NCBI GenBank assembly: GCA_019750295.1
Contig: JAIEOS010000008.1
Span: forward strand, 62,001-126,000
Length of the DNA: 64,000 nucleotides
Origin: Bdellovibrionales bacterium
GTDB taxonomy: Bacteria; Bdellovibrionota; Bdellovibrionia; Bdellovibrionales; JAGQZY01
Reading direction: 5' to 3'
The notes below the pieces were generated by a model. The model did not search any database, was not told the DNA's origin, and was given only the letters and a program-made list of their open reading frames with translations. A program made the position numbers and the translations under genes. Position 1 is the stretch's first letter, and every line of letters starts with the position of its first letter. This document shows, piece after piece, positions 1 through 9,400 of this stretch.

Positions 1-922
1 CATCATCAGTGATGATTTCGCCCTCGACGCGGTTACGACCTTTATCTTTCGCTTCGTAGAGCTTGGTGTCGGCGATCCGCACAAGAGTGTGAGCATCAAT
101 GACTGCACCTTTGCCCTCGATCAGAGCCACGCCAAAACTGGCTGTCATATGCATTTGATCTTTATCTTGGGTGAACTCCGTCTCGGAGATCACTTTTCGT
201 AAACGATCCGCAAATCGGAGTGCACCCTGTGTCTGAGTCTGCGTGAGACAAATCAAAAACTCGTCACCACCGTAGCGAGCCGCAAAATCGACCGAACGAA
301 TATTCTTTTTAACGATCTCGCCCACCTGGGAAAGCACGTAACTTCCAAAGAGGTGATCGTGTCCATCATTGACGTTTTTAAAGTGATCCATGTCCATCAT
401 AATGACGGCCAAGCCATGCTTGTAGCGGCGAGCTCGCTCGATCTCGTTGTTTAAACGATCGTAAATGGACCGCATATTATAAAGACCGGTCAAATCATCG
501 ATATCCACCAGGCTTTGTAGCTTTCGATTCGCCTCGCGAAGCTCTTGCTGAGTGCGCTTGAACTTCAGCTGGCTGCGCACGCGAGCGACGAGCTCCAGCG
601 GATTAAAAGGTTTACAAATGTAATCCAAAGCTCCCGACTCCAAACCGCGGATAATGTCTTCCGTCGAATTGTTGGCCGTGAGGAAAATCACCGAAACGTG
701 CTCGTCCTTTTGACGAAGCAATTTCATGGTTTGAAAACCATTGAGTTGCGGCATATTGATGTCGAGAATGACGAGATCTGGAGAGAAATCTTTAAGAAGC
801 TGTATACCTTCGAGGCCACTGGTGGCTTGCAAGACTTTGTAGGACTCGTGTTCGAGAATTCGCGCAAGGAAACGCAAATTGTCTTTGTCATCATCGATAA
901 GAAGAATCTTTTCCTTGTTCAT
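1..922 (-). CDS. Response regulator-diguanylate cyclase (REC-GGDEF), 3' end outside window
   Basis: Reading the minus strand from the ATG at 922 gives an N-terminal receiver domain (MNKEKILLIDDD with the acidic pocket, phospho-acceptor Asp in DLVILDINMP, and the conserved Lys in YICKPFNP). A GGDEF domain follows, with DLTGLYN, MDMDHFK and an intact active-site motif RYGGDEF. The RxxD inhibitory site (RSVD) sits exactly five residues before GGDEF, so product inhibition by c-di-GMP is expected. The role is synthesis of c-di-GMP from two GTP under control of a cognate kinase, which is not visible here. About 307 codons are seen and the stop lies beyond base 1. The ribosome site before the ATG is weak. 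In Bdellovibrio such enzymes steer predation and motility, but this one cannot be assigned to a process. Confidence 0.93.
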   Translation of the reverse strand, partial: MNKEKILLIDDDKDNLRFLARILEHESYKVLQATSGLEGIQLLKDFSPDLVILDINMPQLNGFQTMKLLRQKDEHVSVIFLTANNSTEDIIRGLESGALDYICKPFNPLELVARVRSQLKFKRTQQELREANRKLQSLVDIDDLTGLYNMRSIYDRLNNEIERARRYKHGLAVIMMDMDHFKNVNDGHDHLFGSYVLSQVGEIVKKNIRSVDFAARYGGDEFLICLTQTQTQGALRFADRLRKVISETEFTQDKDQMHMTASFGVALIEGKGAVIDAHTLVRIADTKLYEAKDKGRNRVEGEIITDD

Positions 923-1090
923 ACGCGATCTCACGTCCTAGTTATTACCTACTTTTCTCTTCGGCATGCGTACATATAGAATAAAGCTTTTAGCCAATGA
1001 TTTCATGGGGAATTGGTCCAGAAATCGCGGTTTTAAGCCTTTTTTTCCAGGCCAACGTCCTGAAAAAAAAAACAGAATTCAAAACAAAAA

Positions 1091-1111
1091 GGCGCGGGTG
1101 TTCGCCGCGCC
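1091..1111 (-). terminator. Rho-independent terminator of the 1.1-1.7 kb lipoprotein gene
   Basis: A perfect 7-bp stem (GGCGCGG / CCGCGCC) closes a 7-nt loop. Read on the minus strand it is followed directly by a T-rich run (TTTTTGTTTT, then a longer T run near 1065-1075). It lies about 30 bases after the lipoprotein stop and separates that gene from the diguanylate cyclase. Confidence 0.8.
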
Positions 1112-1140
1112 TCATTTAAAACTCGAAATGCGAGTCAACT

Positions 1141-1695
1141 TTAGTAAATGGACTCTCCCGTTTGGTCATTGAATCCGTCACAGTCCGCATCGATCGCTAA
1201 ATTCCTTTCGCACCAAATGGGAAGTGTCGAGACATCACCACCATCATCTGGTGAATCGCCACCAGTTTCTCCAGATCCACCGCCACTATCAGGCACCGAC
1301 CCACTGCCATCGTCTCCCCCGCTCTCGTCATCCGCCGGAGAGTCTTCGCATAGCCCTAAAAAATCGTGTTGGTCATGATGAGGACCGCCGTGCTTTAAGT
1401 GAGCCATAGTGGCCTTCAAAGGTAATATCATTTCTTTCCACTGGGACGGATTCCCCGGAGGTCGATGACAAACTTGGATACAAATGAGATGCTTCGATTT
1501 TCCGTGACAGCTGACCTTGTGCTGAACGATGTCCGCTTCCGTAGCGCTTGATAAACTCACCTTTTGGATGGCGCCGCCCTCGCTCCCAGCCAGGCTCATC
1601 GGCGCAGAGTCCGATGGTGAATTATTGCTACAGCCCACAGTGACGAGGACGGTAACTCCTACAACAGTGGCAATACCCAAAGACCTTCCAAACAT
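1141..1695 (-). CDS. Small secreted lipoprotein with acidic, Gly/Ser-rich tail; function unknown
   Basis: This 184-residue protein begins with a lipoprotein signal peptide: hydrophobic GIATVVGVTVLVTVG, then Cys22 followed by SNNS. A central segment contains the cysteine-containing stretch KHLICIQVCHRPPGNPSQW. A low-complexity Asp/Gly/Ser-rich linker follows at about residues 120-160. The C-terminus ends in DADCDGFNDQTGE, a calcium-binding thrombospondin type-3-like DxDxDG pattern. GGAGG stands four bases before the ATG, so the start is good. It is a single gene with its own terminator downstream. I do not recognise the family. Being tethered to an envelope membrane is the only supported statement about its role. 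Confidence 0.75.
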   Translation of the reverse strand: MFGRSLGIATVVGVTVLVTVGCSNNSPSDSAPMSLAGSEGGAIQKVSLSSATEADIVQHKVSCHGKSKHLICIQVCHRPPGNPSQWKEMILPLKATMAHLKHGGPHHDQHDFLGLCEDSPADDESGGDDGSGSVPDSGGGSGETGGDSPDDGGDVSTLPIWCERNLAIDADCDGFNDQTGESIY

Positions 1696-1785
1696 ATATC
1701 CTCCGTGAAAGAGTTGTCATTGCTTCGACAAGTTTAATTGTACAGGGTTTTTTCGCGAAATAAAATCGGTGTCCCCAACTGGAAT

Positions 1786-1828
1786 GGTGCCAAAAAAGTC
1801 GGACTCTTTTGAAGAACTTTTTTGCACC
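1786..1828. repeat. Inverted repeat in the leuS upstream region
   Basis: The arms GGTGCCAAAAAAGT (1786-1799) and ACTTTTTTGCACC (1816-1828) pair with a single bulge around a 16-base loop. It ends 53 bases before the leuS start. It is not followed by a T run, so it does not look like a terminator. Confidence 0.5.
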
Positions 1829-1881
1829 TATTCCTACCAGAACGATGGACATCAATCTCTTCAGTTGTTATGTTCCCAGCC

Positions 1882-4281
1882 ATGTCTTACGAACACAAAA
1901 AAATCGATCAAAAGTGGCAACAACGTTGGGAAAAAGAAGAACCTTTTAAGGCGGTGGATTTTTCCGAAAAACCTAAATACTTCGCTCTAGATATGTTTCC
2001 ATATCCCTCGGGCGCTGGGTTGCACGTCGGGCATATGGCCTCTTACACCCCGACCGATGTGGTCTCTCGCTACAAAAGGCAAAAAGGATTTAACGTTCTT
2101 CACCCGATTGGTTACGATGCCTTTGGGCTCCCCGCCGAGCAATACGCCATTCAAACAGGGATTCATCCTGAGGTGACCACCCAAAAATCGATCGAGACGT
2201 TCCGACGTCAGCTCAAAAGTTTTGGTTTTAGTTTTGATTGGAGTCGAGAGATTTCAACGTGCTCTCCCGACTATTACAAGTGGACTCAATTTATTTTTAA
2301 AAAATTGTTTGATAAAGGACTCGCCTATCAAAAAGAGGCCCCCGTCAATTGGTGTCCCGCACTTAAAACTGTTCTCGCCAACGAAGAGGTTGTCGACGGT
2401 AAAAGTGAACGCGGCGGTCACCCCGTCGTCCGCAAACCGATGAAGCAGTGGATGCTTAAAATCACCGAGTATGCCGACGTCCTTCAAAAAGATCTCGATC
2501 TGATCGACTGGCCGGAGCGCACGAAGGAAGGTCAACGCAACTGGATTGGAAAATCCATGGGAGCGTTTGTCGACTTTACCGTGAAGGGCAGCAAACATTC
2601 ATTTAAAATTTATACGACCCGTCCCGACACTCTTTTTGGTGCCACTTTTATGGTGCTCTCTCCCGAGCATCCCCTCGTTGGCGAGCTAACTACCGCCGCC
2701 GAGAAAAATCAGGTGGACGCCTACGTCGCCTCCGCGGCCAGTAAGTCGGAAGTCGATCGTAAAGCCAACACGGAAAAAACCGGCGTGCCCACGGGCTCAT
2801 TGGCCATCAACCCGATTTCGGGTCAGGAAGTTCCGATTTGGATCGCCGACTATGTTCTTATGGATTATGGGACCGGCGCCATCATGGCGGTTCCCGCTCA
2901 CGATGCTCGTGATTTCGAGTTCGCTACAAAATATAAACTCCCCATCGTTCGCGTTCTCGAAAGCTCCGACGAACTGCCTTACGAGGGCGACGGCATCTTG
3001 ATCAATTCTGGCTTTCTCAATGGTCTTAAGAAAGACCAAGCCATCGAAAAAGCCATTGAGCATCTCGAAGCCAAAGGCTTGGGCGAAAAAACCTATCAGT
3101 ACAAAATTCGCGATTGGCTTTTTAGCCGCCAACGCTATTGGGGCGAACCTTTCCCGATCGTTCACATGGCTGATGGCCCTCAAAGTGTTCCTGTGGAAGA
3201 GCTCCCAGTCATTCTCCCTCAGGTTCCCAACTACGAACCGTCGGAAGACGGCCAGGCCCCCCTTAGCCGAAATCAGGACTGGGTGGAGTACACGAGCAAA
3301 GACGGAAAAAAAGGTCGTCGCGAAACCGACACCATGCCAGGGACCGCGGGCTCGTGCTGGTACTTCTTGCGCTACACCGATCCTAAAAATGAAAACAGCT
3401 TCGCCGACTTCGAAAAGCAAAAATACTGGATGCCGGTGGATCTTTACGTCGGTGGGCCCGAGCATACCGTGAGCCATTTGCTCTACTCGCGCTTTTGGCA
3501 CAAAGTGCTTTTTCAAGAAGGATTGGTCAGCCATCCCGAGCCGGTGAAAAAATTAGCCCATCAAGGAATGATCCTGGGTCCCGACGGCGAAAAAATGTCC
3601 AAGTCTCGTGGGAACGTGATAAACCCCGACGTGGTTCGCGACGAGTACGGCGCGGATGCTCTCCGCTGCTTTATTTTATTCTTAGGACCGATGGATCGCG
3701 ACAAGCCTTGGTCACCGAGTGGAATTGTCGGCGTGAAGAAGTTTTTAGAACGCGTTTGGCGCCTTTGCATTTCCGAAGACGGCCAATTTGTGGGCGACGA
3801 CAGCGAGATCCCGGTGGAGCTCGAAAAAGTGTTGCATAAAACCATCAAAAAAGTCGGCGAGGACATCGAAAGCCTCAGCTTCAACACCTGCATTAGCGCT
3901 CTGATGATTTTGGTGAACGAGACTTACCAGCACAAGTGCCAATCCCGAAAACTTCTGAAACCGCTTGTGAGCCTTCTCGCCCCGTTTGCTCCTCACATTT
4001 GCGAGGAGATTTGGGAAGCCATGGGTGAGAAAAGTTTTTCTTCCCTTTCGCCGTGGCCTGAGTACAATCCGAAGTTGACAGTTGATGACACTGTAAGTAT
4101 TGGAATTCAAGTAGACGGGAAACGGCGTGGCGCAATGGATCTGGCAAAGGATGCCACTGAAGATCAAGCCATGCAAAAAGCCTTAGCGATCGATGCGGTG
4201 AAAGCAGCGATCGGAGAGAAAGGCGTAGGGAAGGTTATTTATGTACCAGGAAAAATTCTCAACATCATCGGCAAGCGATAA
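1882..4281 (+). CDS. leuS: Leucyl-tRNA synthetase
   Basis: This is a class I aminoacyl-tRNA synthetase charging tRNA-Leu, with an internal editing domain. The Rossmann fold begins at once (KYFALDMFPYPSG), with the HIGH motif as HVGH at residues 48-51 and KMSKS at 571-575 (KMSKSRGNV). The CP1 editing domain shows TTRPDTLFGATF and GTGAIMAVPAHDARD. The anticodon-binding domain and a C-terminal domain close the protein. It has 799 residues from the ATG at 1882, the size of Bacillus-type LeuS. The open frame extends 20 codons further to 1822, but alignment with other LeuS N-termini favours MSYEHKKIDQKW. No strong ribosome site precedes either start. The 3' end overlaps the longest reading of speA. 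Confidence 0.96.
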   Translation: MSYEHKKIDQKWQQRWEKEEPFKAVDFSEKPKYFALDMFPYPSGAGLHVGHMASYTPTDVVSRYKRQKGFNVLHPIGYDAFGLPAEQYAIQTGIHPEVTTQKSIETFRRQLKSFGFSFDWSREISTCSPDYYKWTQFIFKKLFDKGLAYQKEAPVNWCPALKTVLANEEVVDGKSERGGHPVVRKPMKQWMLKITEYADVLQKDLDLIDWPERTKEGQRNWIGKSMGAFVDFTVKGSKHSFKIYTTRPDTLFGATFMVLSPEHPLVGELTTAAEKNQVDAYVASAASKSEVDRKANTEKTGVPTGSLAINPISGQEVPIWIADYVLMDYGTGAIMAVPAHDARDFEFATKYKLPIVRVLESSDELPYEGDGILINSGFLNGLKKDQAIEKAIEHLEAKGLGEKTYQYKIRDWLFSRQRYWGEPFPIVHMADGPQSVPVEELPVILPQVPNYEPSEDGQAPLSRNQDWVEYTSKDGKKGRRETDTMPGTAGSCWYFLRYTDPKNENSFADFEKQKYWMPVDLYVGGPEHTVSHLLYSRFWHKVLFQEGLVSHPEPVKKLAHQGMILGPDGEKMSKSRGNVINPDVVRDEYGADALRCFILFLGPMDRDKPWSPSGIVGVKKFLERVWRLCISEDGQFVGDDSEIPVELEKVLHKTIKKVGEDIESLSFNTCISALMILVNETYQHKCQSRKLLKPLVSLLAPFAPHICEEIWEAMGEKSFSSLSPWPEYNPKLTVDDTVSIGIQVDGKRRGAMDLAKDATEDQAMQKALAIDAVKAAIGEKGVGKVIYVPGKILNIIGKR

Positions 4282-6241
4282 AACTTCCGACGCCGAAAAG
4301 GTCGCGGGCAAGACTATGGAAAAAACAGGTTGGACTCCGCAAAAGTCGAAAGAGCTTTACGGAATTGAAACTTGGGGCCACGGATATTTTGATATCAACG
4401 ACCGTGGGAACATTGTTGTGTGTCCTCGTGGCGCTCAAGGACCACAGGTCGATCTTCTCGAGCTTGCGACCGATCTTAAAGAGCGCGGAATTCGCGCTCC
4501 CATGCTCCTTCGCTTTCCAGACATCACTAAAGAACGCATTAAACTTCTCAACCAGTGCTTTGCCAACGCCATCAACGAATACAATTACAAAGGCCGTTAC
4601 CAAGGGGTTTACCCGATTAAGGTCAATCAGCAACGCCACTTGGTGGAAGAGATCATCAACTTTGGTGAAACTCATAACCTCGGTCTTGAGTGCGGAAGTA
4701 AACCCGAGCTTCTCATCGTTTTAGCGATGATCCACACCAACAATGCTCTGATTATCTGTAACGGATTTAAAGATTCAGAATACATCGAGACGGCCGTTCT
4801 TTCGCGCAAGCTCGGTCGCAACACGGTGATCGTGGTAGAGCGTCTTGAAGAACTCACTTTGATCATCAAAGCCTCTAAAAAATATAACACCCGTCCTAAA
4901 ATCGGTCTCCGCGCCAAACTTCAATCGAAGGGTGCTGGGCGCTGGGTGGATTCCGGTGGAGATCGCTCTAAGTTTGGATTAACCACTTCCGAAATCTTCG
5001 AAGCCTTTGAGATCATGAAGAAGGAAGATTATCTTAACTGTTTGGATCTCGTTCATTTCCACATTGGTTCGCAAATTCCTTCCATCAAACAAATTAAGAG
5101 CGCACTAAAAGAAGGCGTACAAATTTACACCGAACTTCATAAAATGGGGGCTTACCCCACTTACCTCGATGTCGGCGGTGGTTTAGGAATCGATTACGAT
5201 GGCACCGGCCTTTCCGAATCCTCGGTGAACTACACCGAGCAGGAATACGCTAATGACATTATCAGTATCGTCCAGTCCACTTGCGAAGAGAAAAAAGTAG
5301 CGATGCCTACGATTGTTTCGGAGTCCGGCCGAGCCACTGTGGCCCATCACTCCGTTTTGATTTTTGATGTGATCGGAACCAATCGCGTTGAGCAAACAGG
5401 TCCACCGCCTGAACTTTTAAAAGATGATCATAAGGTGGTGCATGAACTCCTCGATCTTTACAACAGTCTCACCATTGAAAATCTTCGCGAGTACTACAAC
5501 GACTTAAACGATCTTAAGGAAAACACGCTCCAGCTATTCACCTTTGGTCTTTTGTCTTTGGGAGAAAAGGCGAAGATCGAAAAACTCTTTTGGTGCATTT
5601 CGACCAAAATGGCAAAACTGGTCGAGAGTGATCCTGACCATGAAGACATTAAAAAACACATGCGTGAATTCTTGTCGGACACTTACTTTTGTAATTTCTC
5701 TGTGTTTCAATCTCTTCCTGACTCCTGGGCCGTCGATCAAATCTTCCCGGTAATGCCCATTCATCGTCACAACGAAGAGCCCCATAAGCAGTCGATGCTT
5801 GTGGATTTAACGTGTGATTCGGACGGTAAGATTGGTCAATACTTGTCTATTCCCGATGGAGCCCCTTTATCTACATTGCCTACTCACGAAGTGATTCCCG
5901 ATGTTCCTTACTACATGGGAGCTTTTCTTGTGGGTGCTTACCAAGAAATTCTTGGGGATCTTCATAATCTTTTTGGAGATACCGATGCGGTTCACGTTTC
6001 GATCTCTCCCGAGGGTTATCAGATCGAGCACGTCGTGGAAGGTGATACGGTTTCCGAGGTGTTGAGTTATGTTCAGTACAATCGCGAAGAGCTCATCAAT
6101 CGCATTCGTCGCGCCAGCGAGTCGAGTATCGCGAACAATAAAATGAGCCGTCAGGAAGCCAAGCATTTGATCCAGTTGTATCAAGAAGGTTTGTCTGGAT
6201 ACACGTATCTTGAGGAGCCTGATCACTTCTTTGGTGTTTAA
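4241..6241 (+). CDS. speA: Biosynthetic arginine decarboxylase
   Basis: This PLP enzyme of the alanine-racemase fold family converts arginine to agmatine, the first step to putrescine. The N-terminal part reads YGIETWGHGYFDIN. The PLP lysine lies in YPIKVNQQ (Lys127 counted from 4241). HFHIGSQ, DVGGGLGIDYDG and SESGRA follow in family order, and the length (666 residues) matches SpeA of E. coli (658). Two starts are possible: 4241, which overlaps leuS by 41 bases and has AGGGAAGG upstream, or 4316 (MEKTGWTPQ), which would remove 25 residues and the overlap. Its likely partner, the SpeB-type ureohydrolase, lies 8 kb downstream. Confidence 0.95.
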   Translation: MYQEKFSTSSASDKTSDAEKVAGKTMEKTGWTPQKSKELYGIETWGHGYFDINDRGNIVVCPRGAQGPQVDLLELATDLKERGIRAPMLLRFPDITKERIKLLNQCFANAINEYNYKGRYQGVYPIKVNQQRHLVEEIINFGETHNLGLECGSKPELLIVLAMIHTNNALIICNGFKDSEYIETAVLSRKLGRNTVIVVERLEELTLIIKASKKYNTRPKIGLRAKLQSKGAGRWVDSGGDRSKFGLTTSEIFEAFEIMKKEDYLNCLDLVHFHIGSQIPSIKQIKSALKEGVQIYTELHKMGAYPTYLDVGGGLGIDYDGTGLSESSVNYTEQEYANDIISIVQSTCEEKKVAMPTIVSESGRATVAHHSVLIFDVIGTNRVEQTGPPPELLKDDHKVVHELLDLYNSLTIENLREYYNDLNDLKENTLQLFTFGLLSLGEKAKIEKLFWCISTKMAKLVESDPDHEDIKKHMREFLSDTYFCNFSVFQSLPDSWAVDQIFPVMPIHRHNEEPHKQSMLVDLTCDSDGKIGQYLSIPDGAPLSTLPTHEVIPDVPYYMGAFLVGAYQEILGDLHNLFGDTDAVHVSISPEGYQIEHVVEGDTVSEVLSYVQYNREELINRIRRASESSIANNKMSRQEAKHLIQLYQEGLSGYTYLEEPDHFFGV

Positions 6242-6252
6242 CTATTTTGGCC

Positions 6253-6280
6253 CACCCGTGAGATCCTTCGCTCACGGGTG
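6253..6280 (+). terminator. Stem-loop terminator after speA
   Basis: A perfect 10-bp stem (CACCCGTGAG / CTCACGGGTG) has an 8-nt loop and starts 12 bases after the speA stop. Only a weak T-rich stretch follows (about 6293-6305), so termination may be partial. The loop and upper stem share 15 bases with the palindromic repeat in the ECF sigma gene near 43.5 kb. Confidence 0.55.
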
Positions 6281-6457
6281 AAGTAAAATGCGACTTTTCT
6301 TTAATTCCCATCAAGACTTTTTACTAGGAATGTATCACCTTAGGACATCCGTCTAATTCATTTTTCTAAATTCGCTCGAACTCATTTTTTTTGTTCAAAA
6401 ATGATACCCTAATCTCACCTTTTCGCGAGTTCTTCCGATAAGAAATGATAGGGAAAA

Positions 6458-9400
6458 ATGCAGATAAATCAGCGCCTTCAATCAACGTTAAAAATTCTCA
6501 GCACAGCAAGTTTTGTTGCAACCTTGCTCTGGTCTCCTTTTTCCAAAGCGGCGTGCGGAGCCACGACCATCACTTGGCAAGCCAATGCAAACACCACCGT
6601 ATGGACAAATACAAATAACTGGAATCCGAACAACGTTCCCGATGCGGCGACGGAGAATGCATTCATCGTTGCGGATTGGCAAATTCCCACGCTTCCCGCG
6701 ACGGCGAGAACTCTGTCGTGTCTGGAAATCAATTCCGGCTCGATGACAGCTCCGGCTTCTAACACGTTAACCATCGTTGGAGATTATTTTAGAAACGTGA
6801 ATTCAGGATCGATGATTGTTCCTGGAGGAAGTACTTTTACCGTCCAAATGTCAGGAACTGGAACGCAAAGTTTTGAAAACGTCGATCCCATTCCCCGACT
6901 GACCATCAACAATGCGACAACAGTCAATTTCCCACGCGCCTTTACCATCACGAATGCATTCACAATTAACGCAGGTGCTGGAAACATTAACGTCAACGCC
7001 GATCTCGAAGTCCAACAGACCACCGCATTAGTTATTCCTGTCTCTGCCACACTCACCGTCGGGACCGGAGTGACTCTTAAACTCAACGGCGGCGTCACTG
7101 TGAATGGTGTTTTGAGAATGCAACCGGGTTCGCGTTTACTCTTAGCCAATGGACGCACTCTTGCGGTAGGTACAACGGGATTGATTCGCATCACTGGCTC
7201 TTCTGGGAATGCGGCCATTATTAACTCCTACGATAGTAGTTCTACATACACCTTTAACGTTCAAGGTAAGATTGATGCCGAGTATTTCTCAATCCGTCGC
7301 ATGACCGCAGCGGGGGTGAATATCACGGGTAACCTGCAAGATTTATCCAATGGTAACTTTACTGATATTCCTAATGGGGGGTACGGCTTTACTTTAGGTA
7401 CAGGTTCCACGGTCACACCGACGATCCTAACGGGCTTAGGGTTTTACGGCAACGGCGGATCGCCACGAAACATCAATGCAACGTCGTTTACCGGCGCCGC
7501 GTTTTCTCTGAATAACTGGTATGGCTTTGGTGATACGGCCAACGAAACCGATCCCAGTAACAAATTGAACTGGGGAACCGAAGCACCGGTGGAAGTTCTG
7601 GTCAGCAATAACTCTCCCGCCGGAGCACCTCCGGCGACAATTGCGCGATCCTCTGGCTATGTTCACTTTGGAACATTTGCATTTGCGCTCTCCGACACGG
7701 CGACCGCCACCGATGTCACGTCTATTCGCTTTACGGTCGATGGCGTGAATTCGAACGCGGATGTCGAAGGCATCCGTGTTTACAGAGATGATAATTTAAA
7801 CTGTGTCTACAATGCTGGCGTCGACTCTCAAGTGGGGGGAGATTTTTTACCCACGGGGACTCCCGGTAAAATCACAGTCGCGTTCTCGGCTGGGCAAATT
7901 AATTTAGCGGACACGACTCCTAAATGCGTTCACGTCCTCATGGCGACTTCAGCGACGGCGGGGGTTGCTCATACTTTAGGAATAAAAATCGATGCAACCG
8001 ACGACATCGTTAACTCTCAAAACTATACGCTCTCCAAAACTACGGGACCTCCGGTAGCTGCGGGTTTAACTTCGGTCACGGGACTCGCCACAATTAAGTG
8101 GAATGGTGGTACAAGCATAGTCACAACTCTCGCGGCCAATTGGACACCGAACACGGTACCCAACGCCACTCGAGATTGTGCGATTGGAGTTGGATACAAC
8201 GTCCCAAGAATGTCGGCGACGTTGGCATGTATGAATGCAGAACTCATTTCTGGCGGATCTCTCGACTGGAACAACACGGCCAACCTCTTTACATTTACGG
8301 GCTCGATGATATTTGCGAACACATATACATTTACGGCCGCTGCCGCCGGTATTGTTCGAGCCACAGGTACAAATGAACAATCGGTCTATTTAAATAACGT
8401 GACGTTCCCCGGTAACTTTGAATCCAATGCGACCGGCCCTGTAACTTTCGAAAATAGCGGCACCATCACCGGCAATCTGACTCTCAACTCGGGAATTACA
8501 CGAATCGCTGCTGGAGCGACCGTTACGGTTTCGGGAAACATCGTGGTCAATAATGGCGCGACCTTAGATATTGAGCCGGGCGGTACTTTAGTGATGGCCA
8601 ATGGGCGCACGATCACTGTGAACAACGGAGGAACTTTAGAACTCATCGGAAATACCGGAGCGAATGCGGCCATTCGCGGCTTGAATAATACGAGTGCGTA
8701 TACGATTACGGTCTCAGGAATAATTCGTGCTCAATACTATGCCTTACGCCATTTAGGTGCGACCGGGCTGACCATTAACGCAGCAGCGACGATTGACGGG
8801 ACCTATCAGTTAAGTAATGGGTCCTTCACTTATCCCATCGGAAATAATTCGGAAATGCTTCGACTCTTGCGACAAGTTCCCACGAACACTTTAGACGCAA
8901 TGACTTTCGATCATAATGGCTCGGGTGCCACCGGCGTTAAGAGTGTGTTTACGAACACCACTGCTGGAACTCTCAATATGACGAACTACTCGGGTTCCAT
9001 CACCGGAGCGGCAAACAGCACCTCCAACAATTACATCGTCACCTGGGTTTCTCTAACGAGCACTCTAGACATCTCTGTCGATACAACAGCTCCAACAAAC
9101 GTCAACCAAGGTGCTGTGGTCAACATGGGTCGTTTTGGTCTTGAACAGACCAATGCGGGAGCATTTAGCAATACCGATGTGACTTACGTTCGTCTCACGC
9201 TCACAGGTACGGGCTCCGCATCTGACGTGGATTTTGTATCCCTTTATTATGATTCTGCTTGCACGGGTACCGGAGGAACGCTGATCGACATGAAGCCATT
9301 TACGGGCAATCCCGCTCGGGCTGAATTTACCAGCATTACTGGGGCGACCGTCCAGGCCGACCCCACCACTCCTCCTAAACGCTGTTTCTATGCGACCTTC

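Noticed and set aside
1148-1409. Pro/Ser- and His-rich ORFs opposite the 1.1-kb lipoprotein
   Set aside because: They are antisense readings of the Asp/Gly/Ser-rich linker. The minus-strand gene has a ribosome site, a signal peptide and a terminator.
2797-3534. 245-residue minus-strand ORF inside leuS
   Set aside because: It is a shadow of a conserved synthetase domain with no ribosome site or family.
6400-6457. CCGATAA before the giant protease, like a flagellar sigma -10
   Set aside because: Spacing to the nearest CTAA is 18 rather than about 15, and the box would leave almost no leader before the ribosome site.
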